Notes: generated by a model from the letters alone, not told the origin. DNA of 55,835 nucleotides from an uncultured Prochlorococcus sp. (GCA_902621675.1 CACNMX010000006.1:1-55835), one strand, 5' to 3'. Positions 10,207 to 20,707 are shown, counted from the first letter of the stretch. Numbers and translations are program-made.

Positions 10207-11519
10207 TTTAGTGAATCAATTAACGGTAATAGTTTCCACTTTAGTTCATTAGTTTCCTCTTCAGGGTTTGAGTCAATAACTATTCCGCAACCAGCATATA
10301 TATTGATTTTTTTGTCTTTAATTAAAAATGATCTTATTAGTATATTGCTGTCAAACTCTCCATTCCAGTCAAGCTTCAAAAATGAGCCACAGTATGGTCC
10401 GCGTTCACATTCTTCTAATTCAAAAAGTCTCTGGCATGATCTTAATTTAGGTGCACCAGTGATAGAGCCACCAGGCCAACAAGCCTTTAGTACATCAATC
10501 CAGTTTTTGTCTTTTTTTAATTTACCTCTGATTACTGAAGTTAGATGATGAACTTTTAAGAAACTTTCAAGTTTTAATATTTCAGGCACCATAATACTTC
10601 CTATTTCGCAAACTTTACTTAAATCATTTCTTATTAGGTCAACAATCATAATATTTTCGGCTCTATCTTTTTCGTTTGTTATTAGATCGATAGCATTAAG
10701 TGCGTCTTGATTTAAATCCTTATCTCTCGATCTAGTTCCTTTGATAGGTCTTGATTCCACAAAATTTTTATTATCTATTTTTATAAATCTTTCTGGCGAG
10801 GTAGATAATACAGCCTCTTTATAATTATCACTATTTATTATTATTCCTCCAAAGGGAGCTCTTAAATTCCTTCTTATTTTCAAATAAATATCTAGAGGAT
10901 TATAATCTTTAGAAGATTCAATTTCGCATTTAGTTGTTAGGTTTGCTTGAAATATATCCCCTAGAGAAATTAATTTTTTCAATTCTAGAACATTTTTTTG
11001 AAATTTTTCAGCCATTTCGTTTAAATTTATTTGTGAAAAATCAAAATTCAAATTTGTTTTAATAATATTTTCTTCTTCAATATTTTTTATATTGTTGATT
11101 ATGTTTTTATAATTCACCAATTCAGATGAGTTTGTGCCTTCGATAATTATTTCTTTTTTTATTAGATTACATTTAATGATTGGATCATATGATGCAATCC
11201 ATAAAGTTGCCATATTAGATTTTCTCCATGGGTTTTTGGGTTCTATGTAAACTCCAGCTTCATAACTTAACCATCCGATCCAAAATCCTTTTTCAATATT
11301 TTTTAAATTATTAAATGGATTATTAGTTTTGTCTAAGTTATTGATATCTCTTGATTGGATTATTTTTTTAGGTTTAATTCCGATTATTGACCATTCTCCA
11401 TTTTCTTTGCCATCACTGTCTAGCCAAGCTAATCCTTTATCTCCGAATTTTTTTGTTAGATGATGCGTAATCAGTGCTGGATCCATCCATTTTTCTAGAA
11501 TTATTTTTTTTATTTTCAT
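10203..11519 (-). CDS. pabB: Aminodeoxychorismate synthase component I
   Basis: A chorismate-binding enzyme of 438 residues that aminates chorismate for p-aminobenzoate synthesis. The key motif is SRPIKGTR at 256-263: a lysine in PIKGT marks aminodeoxychorismate synthase, where anthranilate synthase has PIAGT, so Lys260 argues for PabB over TrpE. Other conserved blocks are ENIMIVDLIRND at 288-299, GGSITGAPK at 350-358 and GPYCGSF at 384-390. There is no fused glutaminase domain, so a separate PabA/TrpG subunit must be encoded elsewhere. Four-base overlaps couple it to queC upstream and pabC downstream. Confidence 0.93.
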   Translation of the reverse strand: MKIKKIILEKWMDPALITHHLTKKFGDKGLAWLDSDGKENGEWSIIGIKPKKIIQSRDINNLDKTNNPFNNLKNIEKGFWIGWLSYEAGVYIEPKNPWRKSNMATLWIASYDPIIKCNLIKKEIIIEGTNSSELVNYKNIINNIKNIEEENIIKTNLNFDFSQINLNEMAEKFQKNVLELKKLISLGDIFQANLTTKCEIESSKDYNPLDIYLKIRRNLRAPFGGIIINSDNYKEAVLSTSPERFIKIDNKNFVESRPIKGTRSRDKDLNQDALNAIDLITNEKDRAENIMIVDLIRNDLSKVCEIGSIMVPEILKLESFLKVHHLTSVIRGKLKKDKNWIDVLKACWPGGSITGAPKLRSCQRLFELEECERGPYCGSFLKLDWNGEFDSNILIRSFLIKDKKINIYAGCGIVIDSNPEEETNELKWKLLPLIDSLK

Positions 11520-12190
11520 TTTTTATTATTGTTATTGAGCCATTTTTCATAAGCGGCATTTCTAATTCTGCAGCTATCACACTTACCGCATGGTTTTGAA
11601 TTACCCGAATAACAACTCCATGTTTTATCTAAAGGGACATGATTATCAAAAGCTAATTTAATAATTTCCTCTTTATTTAAATCTAATAGCGGTGTCCAAA
11701 GTTTTATTGGATTATTTTCTCTTCCTCTTTTATTGGCTAAATCTGCTAATTCTTGAAATTTCTTAATGTAGTCAGGTCTGCAATCTGGATAACCGGAATA
11801 ATCTAGTGCATTAACTCCTAATCCTATAAAATCAGCATCTATTGCTTCGGCATAACTTAGTGCAACGGAAATAAATATAGTATTTCTCCCAGGAACATAA
11901 GTATTAGGAATTTGATCAGTTTGCACTCCTTCTATAGGAATATTTTTTTGAGTATCGGTTAATGACGACCCTCCCCATAAAGATAAGTCAAGCTTAATGA
12001 TTTTAAATTCCTCGATATCAAAGTGTTTCGCAATTATTGATGCAGAATTTAATTCTTTTTTATGACGTTGACCGTAGTCAAATGAAAGGCCAAAAATTTT
12101 AGCTTGGGAATTTTTTGCGATACCAGTAACTGTAGAAGAGTCTAAACCTCCAGATAATAAAACTACTATAGATTTATTTTTAAGAATCAT
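11516..12190 (-). CDS. queC: 7-cyano-7-deazaguanine synthase
   Basis: ATP-dependent conversion of 7-carboxy-7-deazaguanine to preQ0, the precursor of queuosine in tRNA. The 224-residue protein has the PP-loop SGGLDSST at 13-20, the family motif FDYGQRH at 37-43, VPGRN at 99-103 and a C-terminal zinc site formed by Cys193, Cys201, Cys204 and Cys207. queE lies immediately upstream with a 6-base gap, and its stop overlaps the pabB start by four bases. Confidence 0.96.
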   Translation of the reverse strand: MILKNKSIVVLLSGGLDSSTVTGIAKNSQAKIFGLSFDYGQRHKKELNSASIIAKHFDIEEFKIIKLDLSLWGGSSLTDTQKNIPIEGVQTDQIPNTYVPGRNTIFISVALSYAEAIDADFIGLGVNALDYSGYPDCRPDYIKKFQELADLANKRGRENNPIKLWTPLLDLNKEEIIKLAFDNHVPLDKTWSCYSGNSKPCGKCDSCRIRNAAYEKWLNNNNKK

Positions 12191-12196
12191 ATGTTT

Positions 12197-12868
12197 TTAA
12201 TTAATTTTTAAGTATTTATGAGTTTGAAGGCTTAATTTCCAATCTGGGTTATTTTTTACGAAATCAATAGCAAGAGAAAAACCATTCGCATTGTTCCATG
12301 CTGGCTGTAAATAAAAAATTTTATCTTCTTTTTTTAAGACATCTTTGTTTTTAGAGAGTTGATATTGTTTTAAAGTTTCTTTTTTTATTTGAATAGCAAA
12401 TTTAATATCTTCTATTTCATTTATGATTATTTTGATTTCATTACAGTTTTGTAAAAAATAATTTTTTGGAGGGGAGTGCCTTTTAGGAGATAAAGTAATC
12501 CAGTCATAGCTTCCTGATATCGAATTAACTCCACTTGTCTCAAGATGAATATTGATGGGCTTTTGTTCTTCTCCCATAGTCATTTTTTTTATGGCTTTGC
12601 AAAAATTATCCAAGTTATGTTGTAAAGGTTCTCCACCTGTAATAACGCAAAAAGATGCTCCTCTTTCTCTGGCAATTTTTATGCGATCTATTATTTTTTC
12701 AATTGATGTAGAAGGGTGTTTTTTCTCGTCCCATGAATTTTTGGTATCGCACCAAGAACATCCAACTTTACACCCGGCTAATCTTACAAAAAAAGCACTT
12801 TTTCCAGCGTGATAACCTTCACCTTGTAATGAATGAAATTGTTCGACTAAGGGTAAAAAATTTGTCAT
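12197..12868 (-). CDS. queE: 7-carboxy-7-deazaguanine synthase (radical SAM)
   Basis: Rearranges 6-carboxytetrahydropterin to 7-carboxy-7-deazaguanine, the step before QueC. The 223-residue protein begins with the QueE signature FHSLQGEG at 11-18. It has the radical-SAM cluster motif CKVGCSWC with Cys33, Cys37 and Cys40 (CX3CX2C), and TGGEPLQ follows. Gene order pyrG-queE-queC places the two preQ0 steps together. QueD is not in this window. Confidence 0.95.
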   Translation of the reverse strand: MTNFLPLVEQFHSLQGEGYHAGKSAFFVRLAGCKVGCSWCDTKNSWDEKKHPSTSIEKIIDRIKIARERGASFCVITGGEPLQHNLDNFCKAIKKMTMGEEQKPINIHLETSGVNSISGSYDWITLSPKRHSPPKNYFLQNCNEIKIIINEIEDIKFAIQIKKETLKQYQLSKNKDVLKKEDKIFYLQPAWNNANGFSLAIDFVKNNPDWKLSLQTHKYLKIN

Positions 12869-12892
12869 TTTCGCTCAAAAAAATAAAGAATA

Positions 12893-14503
12893 TTAATTTG
12901 ATTGATTTAACTTTTCTTGAGAGGCTTTTATTAAACCTTTAAATAAAGGATGAGGTTTGCCAGGTCGTGATAAAAACTCAGGATGATATTGACATGCTAA
13001 GAAGTATGGATGATTTTCTAACTCAATTAACTCAACTAATCTGCCATCAGGTGATGTACCACTAATTTTGTATCCAGAATCTAAAAAACTCTGTTTGTAG
13101 TAATTATTAAATTCGTATCTATGTCGATGTCTCTCATAAATAACATCCTCATCATATAAGTTTTTCCCAGTTGTATTTTTTATCAATCTACATGGATAAA
13201 CTCCAAGTCTCATTGTCCCACCTAAATCAACTACATCTTCCTGTTCTGGTAATAAATGTATCACTGGATTGGGAGTGTTTGGGTCTAGTTCTGAACTAGA
13301 TGCATCTGGAAGATTAGCTACATTCCTGGCCCATTCTATAACTGCACATTGCATACCAAGGCACAAACCTAAAAAGGGAATTTTATTTTCTCTTGCGAAT
13401 TTTATAGCCGAAATTTTTCCATTTACTCCTCTATTGCCAAATCCCCCGGGTACTACAATTGCATCTACTTCATTTAAGTAAGTTTCTGCTGAATTTTTTT
13501 CTATCATTTCAGCATTTACCCAATGTAAATCTAATAAAGCCTTTTGTTCAATGCATGCATGTCTTAAAGCTTCAACAACTGATAAATATGCATCTCCAAG
13601 TTCAATGTATTTACCTACTAAAGCAACTTTGACTGGAGCTCCAGGATTTCTTAGGTTGTGTATTATTTGCTCCCAATTTTTCAAATCACATTTTTTATCT
13701 TCAAGGTCTAAATAGTTAAGGGTTTCTTTACATAAACCTTCTTTTTTTAAAGAAAGAGGTACAGAATAAATACTATCAGCGTCTAGTGCTTCAATTACAG
13801 AATTAATATTAACCCCACAAAATCCACTAAGTTTCTTTTTAAGACCTTCATTTATTGGTTTATCACTTCGGCATACAAGTAAATCTGGTTGAATTCCAAT
13901 TGATCTTAATTCTTTCACTGAATGTTGTGTTGGTTTAGTTTTTATTTCGCCAGAGGTTTTGATGTAAGGGAGTAATGTTACGTGTATGTATGCAACATCG
14001 TTCCTATTTACATCATTTTTGAATTCTCTTATTGCCTCCAAAAAAGGCAAAGATTCAATATCACCAACTGTTCCACCAATTTCGGTAATAATAATATCTG
14101 CATTGCTGTTGGCTGCTACTCTATGAATTCTTTCTCTTATTTCTCTCGTTATGTGAGGTATTACTTGCACGGTTCCACCGTTATAACTACCTCTCCTCTC
14201 TTTGTTAATAACTGATTGATAAATAGATCCAGTAGTCACACTATTTAACCTAGTCATTGCAGTGTCAGTGAATCTTTCATAGTGACCTAAATCTAAATCA
14301 GTTTCAGCACCATCTTCTGTTACAAATACTTCTCCATGTTGGAAAGGGCTCATTGTTCCTGGATCAACATTTAGATATGGATCTAGTTTTAATATTGAAA
14401 CACTATATCCTCTAGACTTTAATAATCTTCCTAAGCTTGCAGCTACAATTCCTTTGCCAATGCTAGAAACTACTCCTCCGGTGACAAATACAAATTTTGA
14501 CAT
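12893..14503 (-). CDS. pyrG: CTP synthase
   Basis: Makes CTP from UTP, ATP and glutamine. At 536 residues it is full length. The synthetase domain opens with [12 protein letters not shown] at 8-19. The C-terminal class I glutaminase domain has the oxyanion strand PGGFG at 352-356, the nucleophile Cys381 in GLCLGMQ, and His517 and Glu519 in CQYHPEF. Only 24 bases separate it from queE, so they are probably co-transcribed. An in-frame TAA 12 bases upstream fixes the ATG at 14503 as the first possible start. Oddly, the perfect Shine-Dalgarno-like sequence lies 23 bases further up, too far for normal use. Confidence 0.97.
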   Translation of the reverse strand: MSKFVFVTGGVVSSIGKGIVAASLGRLLKSRGYSVSILKLDPYLNVDPGTMSPFQHGEVFVTEDGAETDLDLGHYERFTDTAMTRLNSVTTGSIYQSVINKERRGSYNGGTVQVIPHITREIRERIHRVAANSNADIIITEIGGTVGDIESLPFLEAIREFKNDVNRNDVAYIHVTLLPYIKTSGEIKTKPTQHSVKELRSIGIQPDLLVCRSDKPINEGLKKKLSGFCGVNINSVIEALDADSIYSVPLSLKKEGLCKETLNYLDLEDKKCDLKNWEQIIHNLRNPGAPVKVALVGKYIELGDAYLSVVEALRHACIEQKALLDLHWVNAEMIEKNSAETYLNEVDAIVVPGGFGNRGVNGKISAIKFARENKIPFLGLCLGMQCAVIEWARNVANLPDASSSELDPNTPNPVIHLLPEQEDVVDLGGTMRLGVYPCRLIKNTTGKNLYDEDVIYERHRHRYEFNNYYKQSFLDSGYKISGTSPDGRLVELIELENHPYFLACQYHPEFLSRPGKPHPLFKGLIKASQEKLNQSN

Positions 14504-14526
14504 TAAATATTTTTAATTAAGCACAG

Positions 14527-14533
14527 CCTCCTT
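14527..14533 (-). promoter_or_regulatory. Misplaced AAGGAGG ahead of pyrG
   Basis: The minus strand carries AAGGAGG, fully complementary to the 16S 3' end, but with 23 bases between it and the pyrG ATG. Two bases after it comes GTG CTT AAT TAA, a possible three-codon reading frame. It could be a relic, or a ribosome standby site or leader element for pyrG. Nothing in the sequence shows which. Confidence 0.35.
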
Positions 14534-14578
14534 ATATTTTATTTAAACAAAAAACGTTTAGAACATCCATATATATTC

Positions 14579-16375
14579 TTATTCATCAATTGTTATTTCA
14601 ATATCTAATTCTTTTAATTGTGATTCAGAGACATTTGAAGGTGCATTTGTGAGAAGACATTTTGCTTGTTGATTTTTTGGAAAAGCAATGGTTTCTCTGA
14701 TTGAATCTGCACCAATTATTAGCATAGTAATACGATCCAATCCAAACGCTATTCCACCATGAGGAGGAGCACCCATTTCTAAGGCTTCTATTAAAAATCC
14801 AAATTTTTCATCAATCTCCTTGTCAGTAAGCCCTACCGTTTTCAGAACCTCTCTTTGTAAGTTTGCTTCATGAATACGTAAAGAGCCACCTCCTAACTCT
14901 AATCCATTAAGAACTAAGTCATAAGCATTTGCTGTAGAGCTCTCAATTTCTTGTTTCAAGTTTTCAGAATCTTTAGATTTTATATTTTTTGGAGAACAAA
15001 AAGGATGATGTAAAGCTTCATATCTATTTTCCTCTTCATTTCTCTCAAACATCGGGAAGTCAGTTACCCATAAGAAATTCCATTTACTTTTGTCAATGAG
15101 ATTTAAGTCTTTTGCGATATATTGTCTAACCCTATCTAATGACTGATTGACAATTTGTTTATCTCCAGCTCCTAAGAGGATTAAGTCTCCATCTTTTGCT
15201 TCTGTGATTTTTAAAATATCAGCTATATGCGCTTCACTTAAATTATTTTTAATTGCCCCAATAGTCTCAAGCTCATTTCCTTTGACCCTTATAAAGGCCA
15301 AACCACCAGCTCCAGCATCTTGAGCTACTTGGAAAATGTCACCTCCTGGTTTAATTCTTACGTTGCTAATACTTGAATTGCCTCCTTTGACTGTTATGGA
15401 TTTTATATAACCTCCAGATTTAATTGCCTTGGTGAAAATATTAAATCCAATATCACCTAATACTCCTCCTAAATCTTTTAATAACATTTGATATCTAGTA
15501 TCTGGTCTATCAGTGCCGTAATTATCCATTGCTGATTGCCATGACATTCTTGGGAAAGCATTATCAAAATTAATATTTAATACTTCTTTCCATATTTTTT
15601 TTATAAGACTTTCATTAAAAGCAACTATTTCTTCTTCACTAGTAAAGCTCATCTCAATATCTAATTGAGTAAACTCTGGCTGTCTATCTGCTCTTAAGTC
15701 TTCATCACGGAAACATTTTGCGATTTGATAATACTTGTCCAAGCCTCCAACCATTAAAAGTTGTTTAAAAAGTTGCGGGGACTGAGGTAGAGCAAAAAAT
15801 TCTCCATTCGAAAGACGAGCAGGAACAAGAAAATCGCGAGCGCCTTCTGGAGTTGACTTTGTAAGTAGTGGGGTCTCTACTTCTGTAAATCCAAAATTAT
15901 CAAGAAATTCTCTAGCTACTTTAATAATCTTATGTCTTGTTTTTAAATTTTTTAATAATTTTCCCCTTCTTAGATCAAGATATCTATATTTTAATCTGAG
16001 TTCCTCTTTAGTATTTTCACAATCATGTATAGACACTGGAAAAGGTAAGTTTTTTTTGATTTGGTTGAGAATTTGCAAATCTTTAACCTTAAGCTCTAAC
16101 TCGCCAGTACTTAAATTTGTATTTATGGAATCTTTGGGCCTTTCATTAATAATTCCGCTAACCATTATTACTGTCTCATTTCTTAGAGTTTCTGCCTGTT
16201 TAAATAGATCTGCACCATCATCGGGGTTAATTGTTATTTGTAGGAATCCACTATGGTCTCTTAAATCAATAAAAATTACACCACCATGATCTCTTCTTCT
16301 ATCTACCCATCCGCATAGATTAACTAATTTACCAATATCTGTATTATTGAGTTCTTTGCAAATTTTGTTTCTCAT
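14579..16375 (-). CDS. aspS: Aspartyl-tRNA synthetase
   Basis: A 598-residue class II synthetase of the bacterial type. It has an N-terminal OB anticodon-binding domain (1-105), RYLDLRRG at 131-138, class II motif 1 around [19 protein letters not shown] from 164, and motif 2 as FRDED...EFTQLD at 222-239. The bacterial GAD insertion occupies the middle. Motif 3 is [13 protein letters not shown] near the C-terminus. Whether it is Asp-specific or also charges tRNA-Asn cannot be decided here. It sits between gcvT and pyrG on the same strand, with gaps of 56 and 75 bases. Confidence 0.97.
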   Translation of the reverse strand: MRNKICKELNNTDIGKLVNLCGWVDRRRDHGGVIFIDLRDHSGFLQITINPDDGADLFKQAETLRNETVIMVSGIINERPKDSINTNLSTGELELKVKDLQILNQIKKNLPFPVSIHDCENTKEELRLKYRYLDLRRGKLLKNLKTRHKIIKVAREFLDNFGFTEVETPLLTKSTPEGARDFLVPARLSNGEFFALPQSPQLFKQLLMVGGLDKYYQIAKCFRDEDLRADRQPEFTQLDIEMSFTSEEEIVAFNESLIKKIWKEVLNINFDNAFPRMSWQSAMDNYGTDRPDTRYQMLLKDLGGVLGDIGFNIFTKAIKSGGYIKSITVKGGNSSISNVRIKPGGDIFQVAQDAGAGGLAFIRVKGNELETIGAIKNNLSEAHIADILKITEAKDGDLILLGAGDKQIVNQSLDRVRQYIAKDLNLIDKSKWNFLWVTDFPMFERNEEENRYEALHHPFCSPKNIKSKDSENLKQEIESSTANAYDLVLNGLELGGGSLRIHEANLQREVLKTVGLTDKEIDEKFGFLIEALEMGAPPHGGIAFGLDRITMLIIGADSIRETIAFPKNQQAKCLLTNAPSNVSESQLKELDIEITIDE

Positions 16376-16431
16376 CTAAGTATAGATTTATTTATCAATA
16401 ACTTATAATAATTCTTTAAGGGTAGATTTAG

Positions 16432-17544
16432 TTAATAATTTTTTTTATAAAACGCTCTTTTTGTTATAACCCCTTTGAATTTTTTGTCTCTTATCAATAT
16501 TTGAACTTCATTATTTATTAAGGCATGCGAGGTATTGATGTATGCAAAAGCTATAGCTTGTTGTTTAGTTGGAGACCAACTACCGCTTGTGATACGCCCA
16601 ATATTTTCTTCACCTTGAAAAACTGCGCAACCTTTTCTTCCTATTGCTTTACCTTCTATAGAGAGACCAACTAACTTTTTTTGAATACCTAATCTTGACT
16701 GCTCTTCAAGAAATTTTCTTCCAAAGAATTCGTGATTATTTTCTAGATGTACTAGCCATCCTAATCCTGCTTCATATGGAGAAGTTTCTTCATTTATGTC
16801 TTGACCATAAAGATGCATGCCTGCTTCAAGTCTAAGAGTATCTCTAGCTCCTAAACCACAAGGTGCAACATTTTTGGAAATTAAGAAATCCCATAAATTT
16901 ATTGCTGCTTTTTTAGATAAAAGTATTTCTAAACCATTTTCCCCTGTATATCCTGTCTTTGAAAAGAAAATTTTTTCTTTAGGCGAAATATGTTCAAAAA
17001 TTTTATATTCGCATCCAAAGTTAGGGATATGTGAGATCGAAGATTCAATCCATTCTTCAAATAAATCGAATGAGTCTTTCCCCTGAAGTGCTAAAAGTAC
17101 TTTATCTTTTTTGAAGTTTGTTATCGAAATTTCATATTTATTTAAATTATTTTTTATCCACTGAAAATCCTCTTCATATCTACTTGCATTAACTATTAAC
17201 AATAATTCTGATATGTCATTTTCTTGTATACCAAGGTCATAAATTATTAAGTCATCTATTATCCCTCCTTTATCATTGAGCATTACTGTATAAAGACCCT
17301 GACCTTCAGAAAAGGAGTATAAATTAGTAGGAAAAAGTTTTTGAATATAATCCTTTGGATTGATTCCTTTAACAGATATCACACCCATGTGAGAAATATC
17401 AAATAATCCTGCTGAAGATCTAACTGATTCATGCTCTTTGATTAATCCTGAAAATGATATGGGCATTTCCCAACCTGCAAAATCCACTAATTTTGCATTG
17501 GATTCAACATATTTTGAATAAAGAGGACTTTTTAGCAAATCCAT
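16432..17544 (-). CDS. gcvT: Aminomethyltransferase, glycine cleavage T-protein
   Basis: Transfers the methylene group from lipoylated H-protein to tetrahydrofolate, releasing ammonia. This is needed for photorespiratory glycine and one-carbon supply. The 370-residue protein shows DFAGWEMPI at 21-29, GGIIDDLI at 93-100 (Asp97/98 near the catalytic aspartate), [11 protein letters not shown] at 197-207 and the folate-site region [19 protein letters not shown] at 230-248. The partners gcvH and gcvP are in this window but about 17 kb away on the other strand. Only 50 bases separate it from speB, so there is no room for a glycine riboswitch. Confidence 0.96.
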   Translation of the reverse strand: MDLLKSPLYSKYVESNAKLVDFAGWEMPISFSGLIKEHESVRSSAGLFDISHMGVISVKGINPKDYIQKLFPTNLYSFSEGQGLYTVMLNDKGGIIDDLIIYDLGIQENDISELLLIVNASRYEEDFQWIKNNLNKYEISITNFKKDKVLLALQGKDSFDLFEEWIESSISHIPNFGCEYKIFEHISPKEKIFFSKTGYTGENGLEILLSKKAAINLWDFLISKNVAPCGLGARDTLRLEAGMHLYGQDINEETSPYEAGLGWLVHLENNHEFFGRKFLEEQSRLGIQKKLVGLSIEGKAIGRKGCAVFQGEENIGRITSGSWSPTKQQAIAFAYINTSHALINNEVQILIRDKKFKGVITKRAFYKKNY

Positions 17545-17594
17545 GAAATATTTAGTTTGTATTTAGTATTTTTACACTGTAGTTTAGAAATTTT

Positions 17595-18476
17595 TTATTG
17601 CATATTTTCTAATGACAAAATTAAGCTTCTAAGTACTTTGGCTGCAACTATACTACTTACTCCGCTTTTATCAATTTCTGGAGATAATTCAACAATATCT
17701 GAAGCTATAATTCTAAAGTCTTTTAAAGTTTTCAGGATTTCTTCAAAGTCATTCCAAAAAAATCCTCCCGGTTCTGGAGTACCCGTCCCTGCCAATAAAC
17801 TGGGATCAAACCAATCTAAATCTATTGTTAAATAGATTGGAGAATTAGAGTATGGTAGAAGAGCTTGTTTTAACTCATGTGCATTTCCGCCTGGATAAAA
17901 GTTAACTAATTGCTTGTTGTTATGCATAATTTCAAATTCTTCCTTAGTCCCACTCCTAATTCCTACTTGTAAAATTTTCTTTTCAGGTAGCACTTCTAAG
18001 CATCTTTTCATAGTACATGCATGACTATGTTCATTTCCTATATATGATTCTCTTAAATCTGCATGAGCATCAAGTTGAACCAATATCAAATCTGGATATT
18101 TTTTCACTAATGCTTCAATAGCACCTCTCGTAATAGAGTGTTCGCCTCCAAGCATAATAGGACTAAGGCGTTTACTAATTAAATAATTTGTTGCTGATTT
18201 AACCGATTCAATAACGGACTTTGAATCATTTTTATCAATTACTATTGATCCAAAATCAATATACATAATATCCTCTAAGTCTTTTTTTATTTTTGGACAA
18301 TATGTTTCTAAACAAGAACTGACTTGTCTTATTGCTTCTGGGCCAAATCTTGCTCCTGGTTTAAACGAACATGTCCCGTCATAATTAACTCCAAATATAC
18401 CAATTGAGCAATTCTCAGGACTTCTTTTTGCTCCCATATAAATTGCATTTTCGTTATTAAATAAATTTTTTGTCAT
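17595..18476 (-). CDS. speB: Agmatinase-family ureohydrolase
   Basis: A 293-residue binuclear-metal ureohydrolase that would cleave agmatine to putrescine and urea. Metal-binding motifs are complete: GGEHS at 110-114, DAHAD at 136-140 and DLDWFDP with Asp219, Asp221 and Asp224. Immediately upstream and on the same strand is speE, which uses putrescine, so polyamine synthesis is the likely role. Some cyanobacterial proteins once annotated as agmatinase are guanidine hydrolases. The speE neighbour argues against that here but does not prove the substrate. Confidence 0.88.
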   Translation of the reverse strand: MTKNLFNNENAIYMGAKRSPENCSIGIFGVNYDGTCSFKPGARFGPEAIRQVSSCLETYCPKIKKDLEDIMYIDFGSIVIDKNDSKSVIESVKSATNYLISKRLSPIMLGGEHSITRGAIEALVKKYPDLILVQLDAHADLRESYIGNEHSHACTMKRCLEVLPEKKILQVGIRSGTKEEFEIMHNNKQLVNFYPGGNAHELKQALLPYSNSPIYLTIDLDWFDPSLLAGTGTPEPGGFFWNDFEEILKTLKDFRIIASDIVELSPEIDKSGVSSIVAAKVLRSLILSLENMQ

Positions 18477-18477
18477 C

Positions 18478-19329
18478 TTATGAACCTAGTTCTTTCACAA
18501 TTTTATTTGGCATCATTTTGAATGCTGCATTTTGAAAATTTAAATTCCAAATTTCACATCCTTTTTCTATTTTTAGGGCTTCATCATTATTTTGCTTTGA
18601 TAAATCTAGATTTTCTGAAGAAGCGAATGTCCAACTCCAAATCCCGCTTGGGTATATAGGCACAAAAGAATACATAGTTTCAGAAACTTTAAATATATTT
18701 TTTAGGGTTTTCAAAATATTTATGTGAATATCTTTGAAGGATTCAGGAGATTCGCTTTGCGTTGCTAATATCCCACTTGAGGTAAGTATTCTTTTACATT
18801 CTTTATAAAAATGATCTGAAAATAATAAATTTGAAAATTCAGAGGGATCTGAACTATCTATAAATATTACGTCGTAAAAATTATCTCTTGTTTTTTTAAC
18901 CCATTGAACACCGTCATCAACATGTATTTCTAATCTTTTGTCATTCCATGCTTCGCCTCCAATTTCTTTTAGAAATTTTTTAGATATTTTGATTACCTCC
19001 TCATCAATTTCTACTAGATCAATTTTTGATATTTGAGAATATTTAACGCATTCTCTTACAGTACCACCGTCACCACCGCCAATAATTAGTACATTAGATT
19101 TTTCGTCAATGCTACTTAATGCAGGATGCACAAGACACTCATGATAATATTTCTCGTCTTTTAATGATGTCATCCAGCAACCATCTAACATTAAAGCTTT
19201 ACCATAATATTCATTTTCAATAACAATAATTTCTTGATATTTTGAAGTTTTTTTAAATAGGATTTTCCCATTTAGGCCGAATCTTGAGCCTTTATGATAT
19301 TCATCTATCCATGTTTTAATATTTGTCAT
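18478..19329 (-). CDS. speE: Spermidine synthase
   Basis: Transfers aminopropyl from decarboxylated SAM to putrescine. The reading frame extends further upstream, but the start is placed at the ATG 19329 because it forms an ATGA overlap with the mazG stop and gives the family N-terminus MTNIKTWIDEYHKG. This yields 283 residues. Motifs are YYHECLVHP at 61-69, the SAM-site glycine loop GGGDGGTVRE at 84-93, DLVEID after it, and the catalytic IDSSDP with Asp158 and Asp161. One base separates it from speB. Thermospermine and related synthases look similar, so the exact product is inferred. Confidence 0.93.
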   Translation of the reverse strand: MTNIKTWIDEYHKGSRFGLNGKILFKKTSKYQEIIVIENEYYGKALMLDGCWMTSLKDEKYYHECLVHPALSSIDEKSNVLIIGGGDGGTVRECVKYSQISKIDLVEIDEEVIKISKKFLKEIGGEAWNDKRLEIHVDDGVQWVKKTRDNFYDVIFIDSSDPSEFSNLLFSDHFYKECKRILTSSGILATQSESPESFKDIHINILKTLKNIFKVSETMYSFVPIYPSGIWSWTFASSENLDLSKQNNDEALKIEKGCEIWNLNFQNAAFKMMPNKIVKELGS

Positions 19330-20180
19330 TTGCTTGTAGGAATTTTTCCCGCCAGTTTTTGCTTGGCCATTTGCCAAAGCCGTTGAAAGTCTTTGGGAGT
19401 TTGTTTTTTAATATTATCTCCTGCATGATCTTCGACGATTGAAAATCTGTCTAAAAATTTTATATTAGTTTTTTGAAGAGCTGATTCAGGATTGATCTTT
19501 AAAAAGTTTGAGAGATTAAGAATAGTAAAGTAAATATCCCCAAATTCATTTTTTATCTCTGAATCATTTTTACTTTTAATTGCCTCCTTTAATTCATTAA
19601 TTTCTTCTTCTAACTTTTTAAAAATCTCATCAGTACTTTCCCACTTGAAACCATGTTCTTTAACAACATTTGTGATTTTATCTGTTCCAACCGTTGGCGG
19701 TAAATATTTAATTTTTAAATTTAAATTTTTACTAATTGAAGATTTCATATCAGGTGCTTCTTTTTCTAAATTTTTTATATTTGCCCAAATTTGTTGTGAT
19801 TTTTTTAATGATACTTTTTCTTTTTTGTTAAAAATATATGGATGTCTATTAATAATTTTTTTGTTTAGATTTTTTATAACATCATTTAGTGTAAATTTTT
19901 TTTCTTCATAACCGATTTCAGCATGAAGCATTACTTGTAATAAAAGATCTCCTAACTCTTCACATATGTTGTCTGCATTTTTTTCATATATCGCATCTAT
20001 AAATTCATTACTTTCTTCATACAAAAATGGGATCAACGATACATGAGACTGTATTTTCTGCCATGGGCAGCCCCAAGTTTTATCTTTTAATGCTTTGATA
20101 TTAGATATTAAGATTTTAAAACTATTTATAGTTTCTAAATCGGAATTGTTTTCCAATTTATATCTATTGTTTGATGGCAT
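19326..20180 (-). CDS. mazG: Nucleoside triphosphate pyrophosphohydrolase MazG
   Basis: Hydrolyses (d)NTPs to monophosphates, a house-cleaning enzyme. Two MazG domains are visible. The first contains WGCPWQKIQSH, an EESNEFIDAI helix and EELGDLLLQVMLHAEIG. The second contains EEEINELKEAI and EFGDIYFTILNL; the Glu/Asp residues of these helices bind magnesium. From the ATG at 20180 it has 284 residues. A TTG at 20213 would add eleven. The stop overlaps the speE start (ATGA). It is divergent from the tRNA-Val gene. Short single-domain MazG proteins are known from cyanophages, but this is the two-domain cellular form. Confidence 0.92.
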   Translation of the reverse strand: MPSNNRYKLENNSDLETINSFKILISNIKALKDKTWGCPWQKIQSHVSLIPFLYEESNEFIDAIYEKNADNICEELGDLLLQVMLHAEIGYEEKKFTLNDVIKNLNKKIINRHPYIFNKKEKVSLKKSQQIWANIKNLEKEAPDMKSSISKNLNLKIKYLPPTVGTDKITNVVKEHGFKWESTDEIFKKLEEEINELKEAIKSKNDSEIKNEFGDIYFTILNLSNFLKINPESALQKTNIKFLDRFSIVEDHAGDNIKKQTPKDFQRLWQMAKQKLAGKIPTSK

Positions 20181-20260
20181 AGGATATATTTTATTAATTA
20201 AATTTTGCCTCAATCATGAAATATTTAAATACTTAGTATAAATTTTTCAACTTCATCTAT

Positions 20261-20266
20261 TAGAAT
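20261..20266 (+). promoter_or_regulatory. Putative -10 box of the tRNA-Val gene
   Basis: TAGAAT matches the bacterial -10 consensus at five of six positions. It lies 12 bases before the mature tRNA 5' end, the usual distance for a tRNA promoter. No good -35 hexamer is visible at 16-18 bases upstream. Confidence 0.4.
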
Positions 20267-20278
20267 GATTTATCATAA

Positions 20279-20350
<72 letters not shown>

Positions 20351-20365
20351 TTTATTATTTTTCTA

Positions 20366-20707
20366 ATGACTGAGATCGTCAATCTTTCAATCAGTCAAAG
20401 TGCTGCTTCAGAACTATCTAGGCAAGCTTCTTTTGGGGGCTCTCCAGGCGAAATGTCGATTGATTTGGTAGAGGATAAAAATTGTTCCGAAGGATGGATG
20501 CATATTAAATTAAGGCCAGGTACATGTAATGGATCTCCTATTTCAAGAACTGAAGGGGTAACTTTATACGCGGATGTAAAAAAGTTTAATTTACTGAAAG
20601 ATTTAAAATTAGATTATTACGGTGACTTGAGCGGTGGTGGATTTCTTATTTCAACACCAAAAAACGCAAAACGTTGTTCCTGTGGTTCTGGCTTTAAACT
20701 TTTGTAG
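20366..20707 (+). CDS. HesB/IscA-family iron-sulfur cluster carrier-like protein
   Basis: A 113-residue A-type carrier. An upstream in-frame start would run into the tRNA, so the ATG at 20366 is taken. The family's C-terminal cysteine pair is present as RCSCGSGF near residues 104-111. The upstream cysteine is probably in RPGTCNG near residue 52. The SISQSAASEL start resembles the usual opening helix. Between them the protein is more divergent than typical IscA or SufA, so it is best called IscA-like; cluster transfer is the family role. It starts 15 bases after the tRNA-Val end. Confidence 0.82.
   Translation: MTEIVNLSISQSAASELSRQASFGGSPGEMSIDLVEDKNCSEGWMHIKLRPGTCNGSPISRTEGVTLYADVKKFNLLKDLKLDYYGDLSGGGFLISTPKNAKRCSCGSGFKLL

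Noticed and set aside
17545-17594. Possible glycine riboswitch before gcvT
   Set aside because: Only 50 bases separate gcvT from speB, too short for the aptamer, and no conserved fold is visible.
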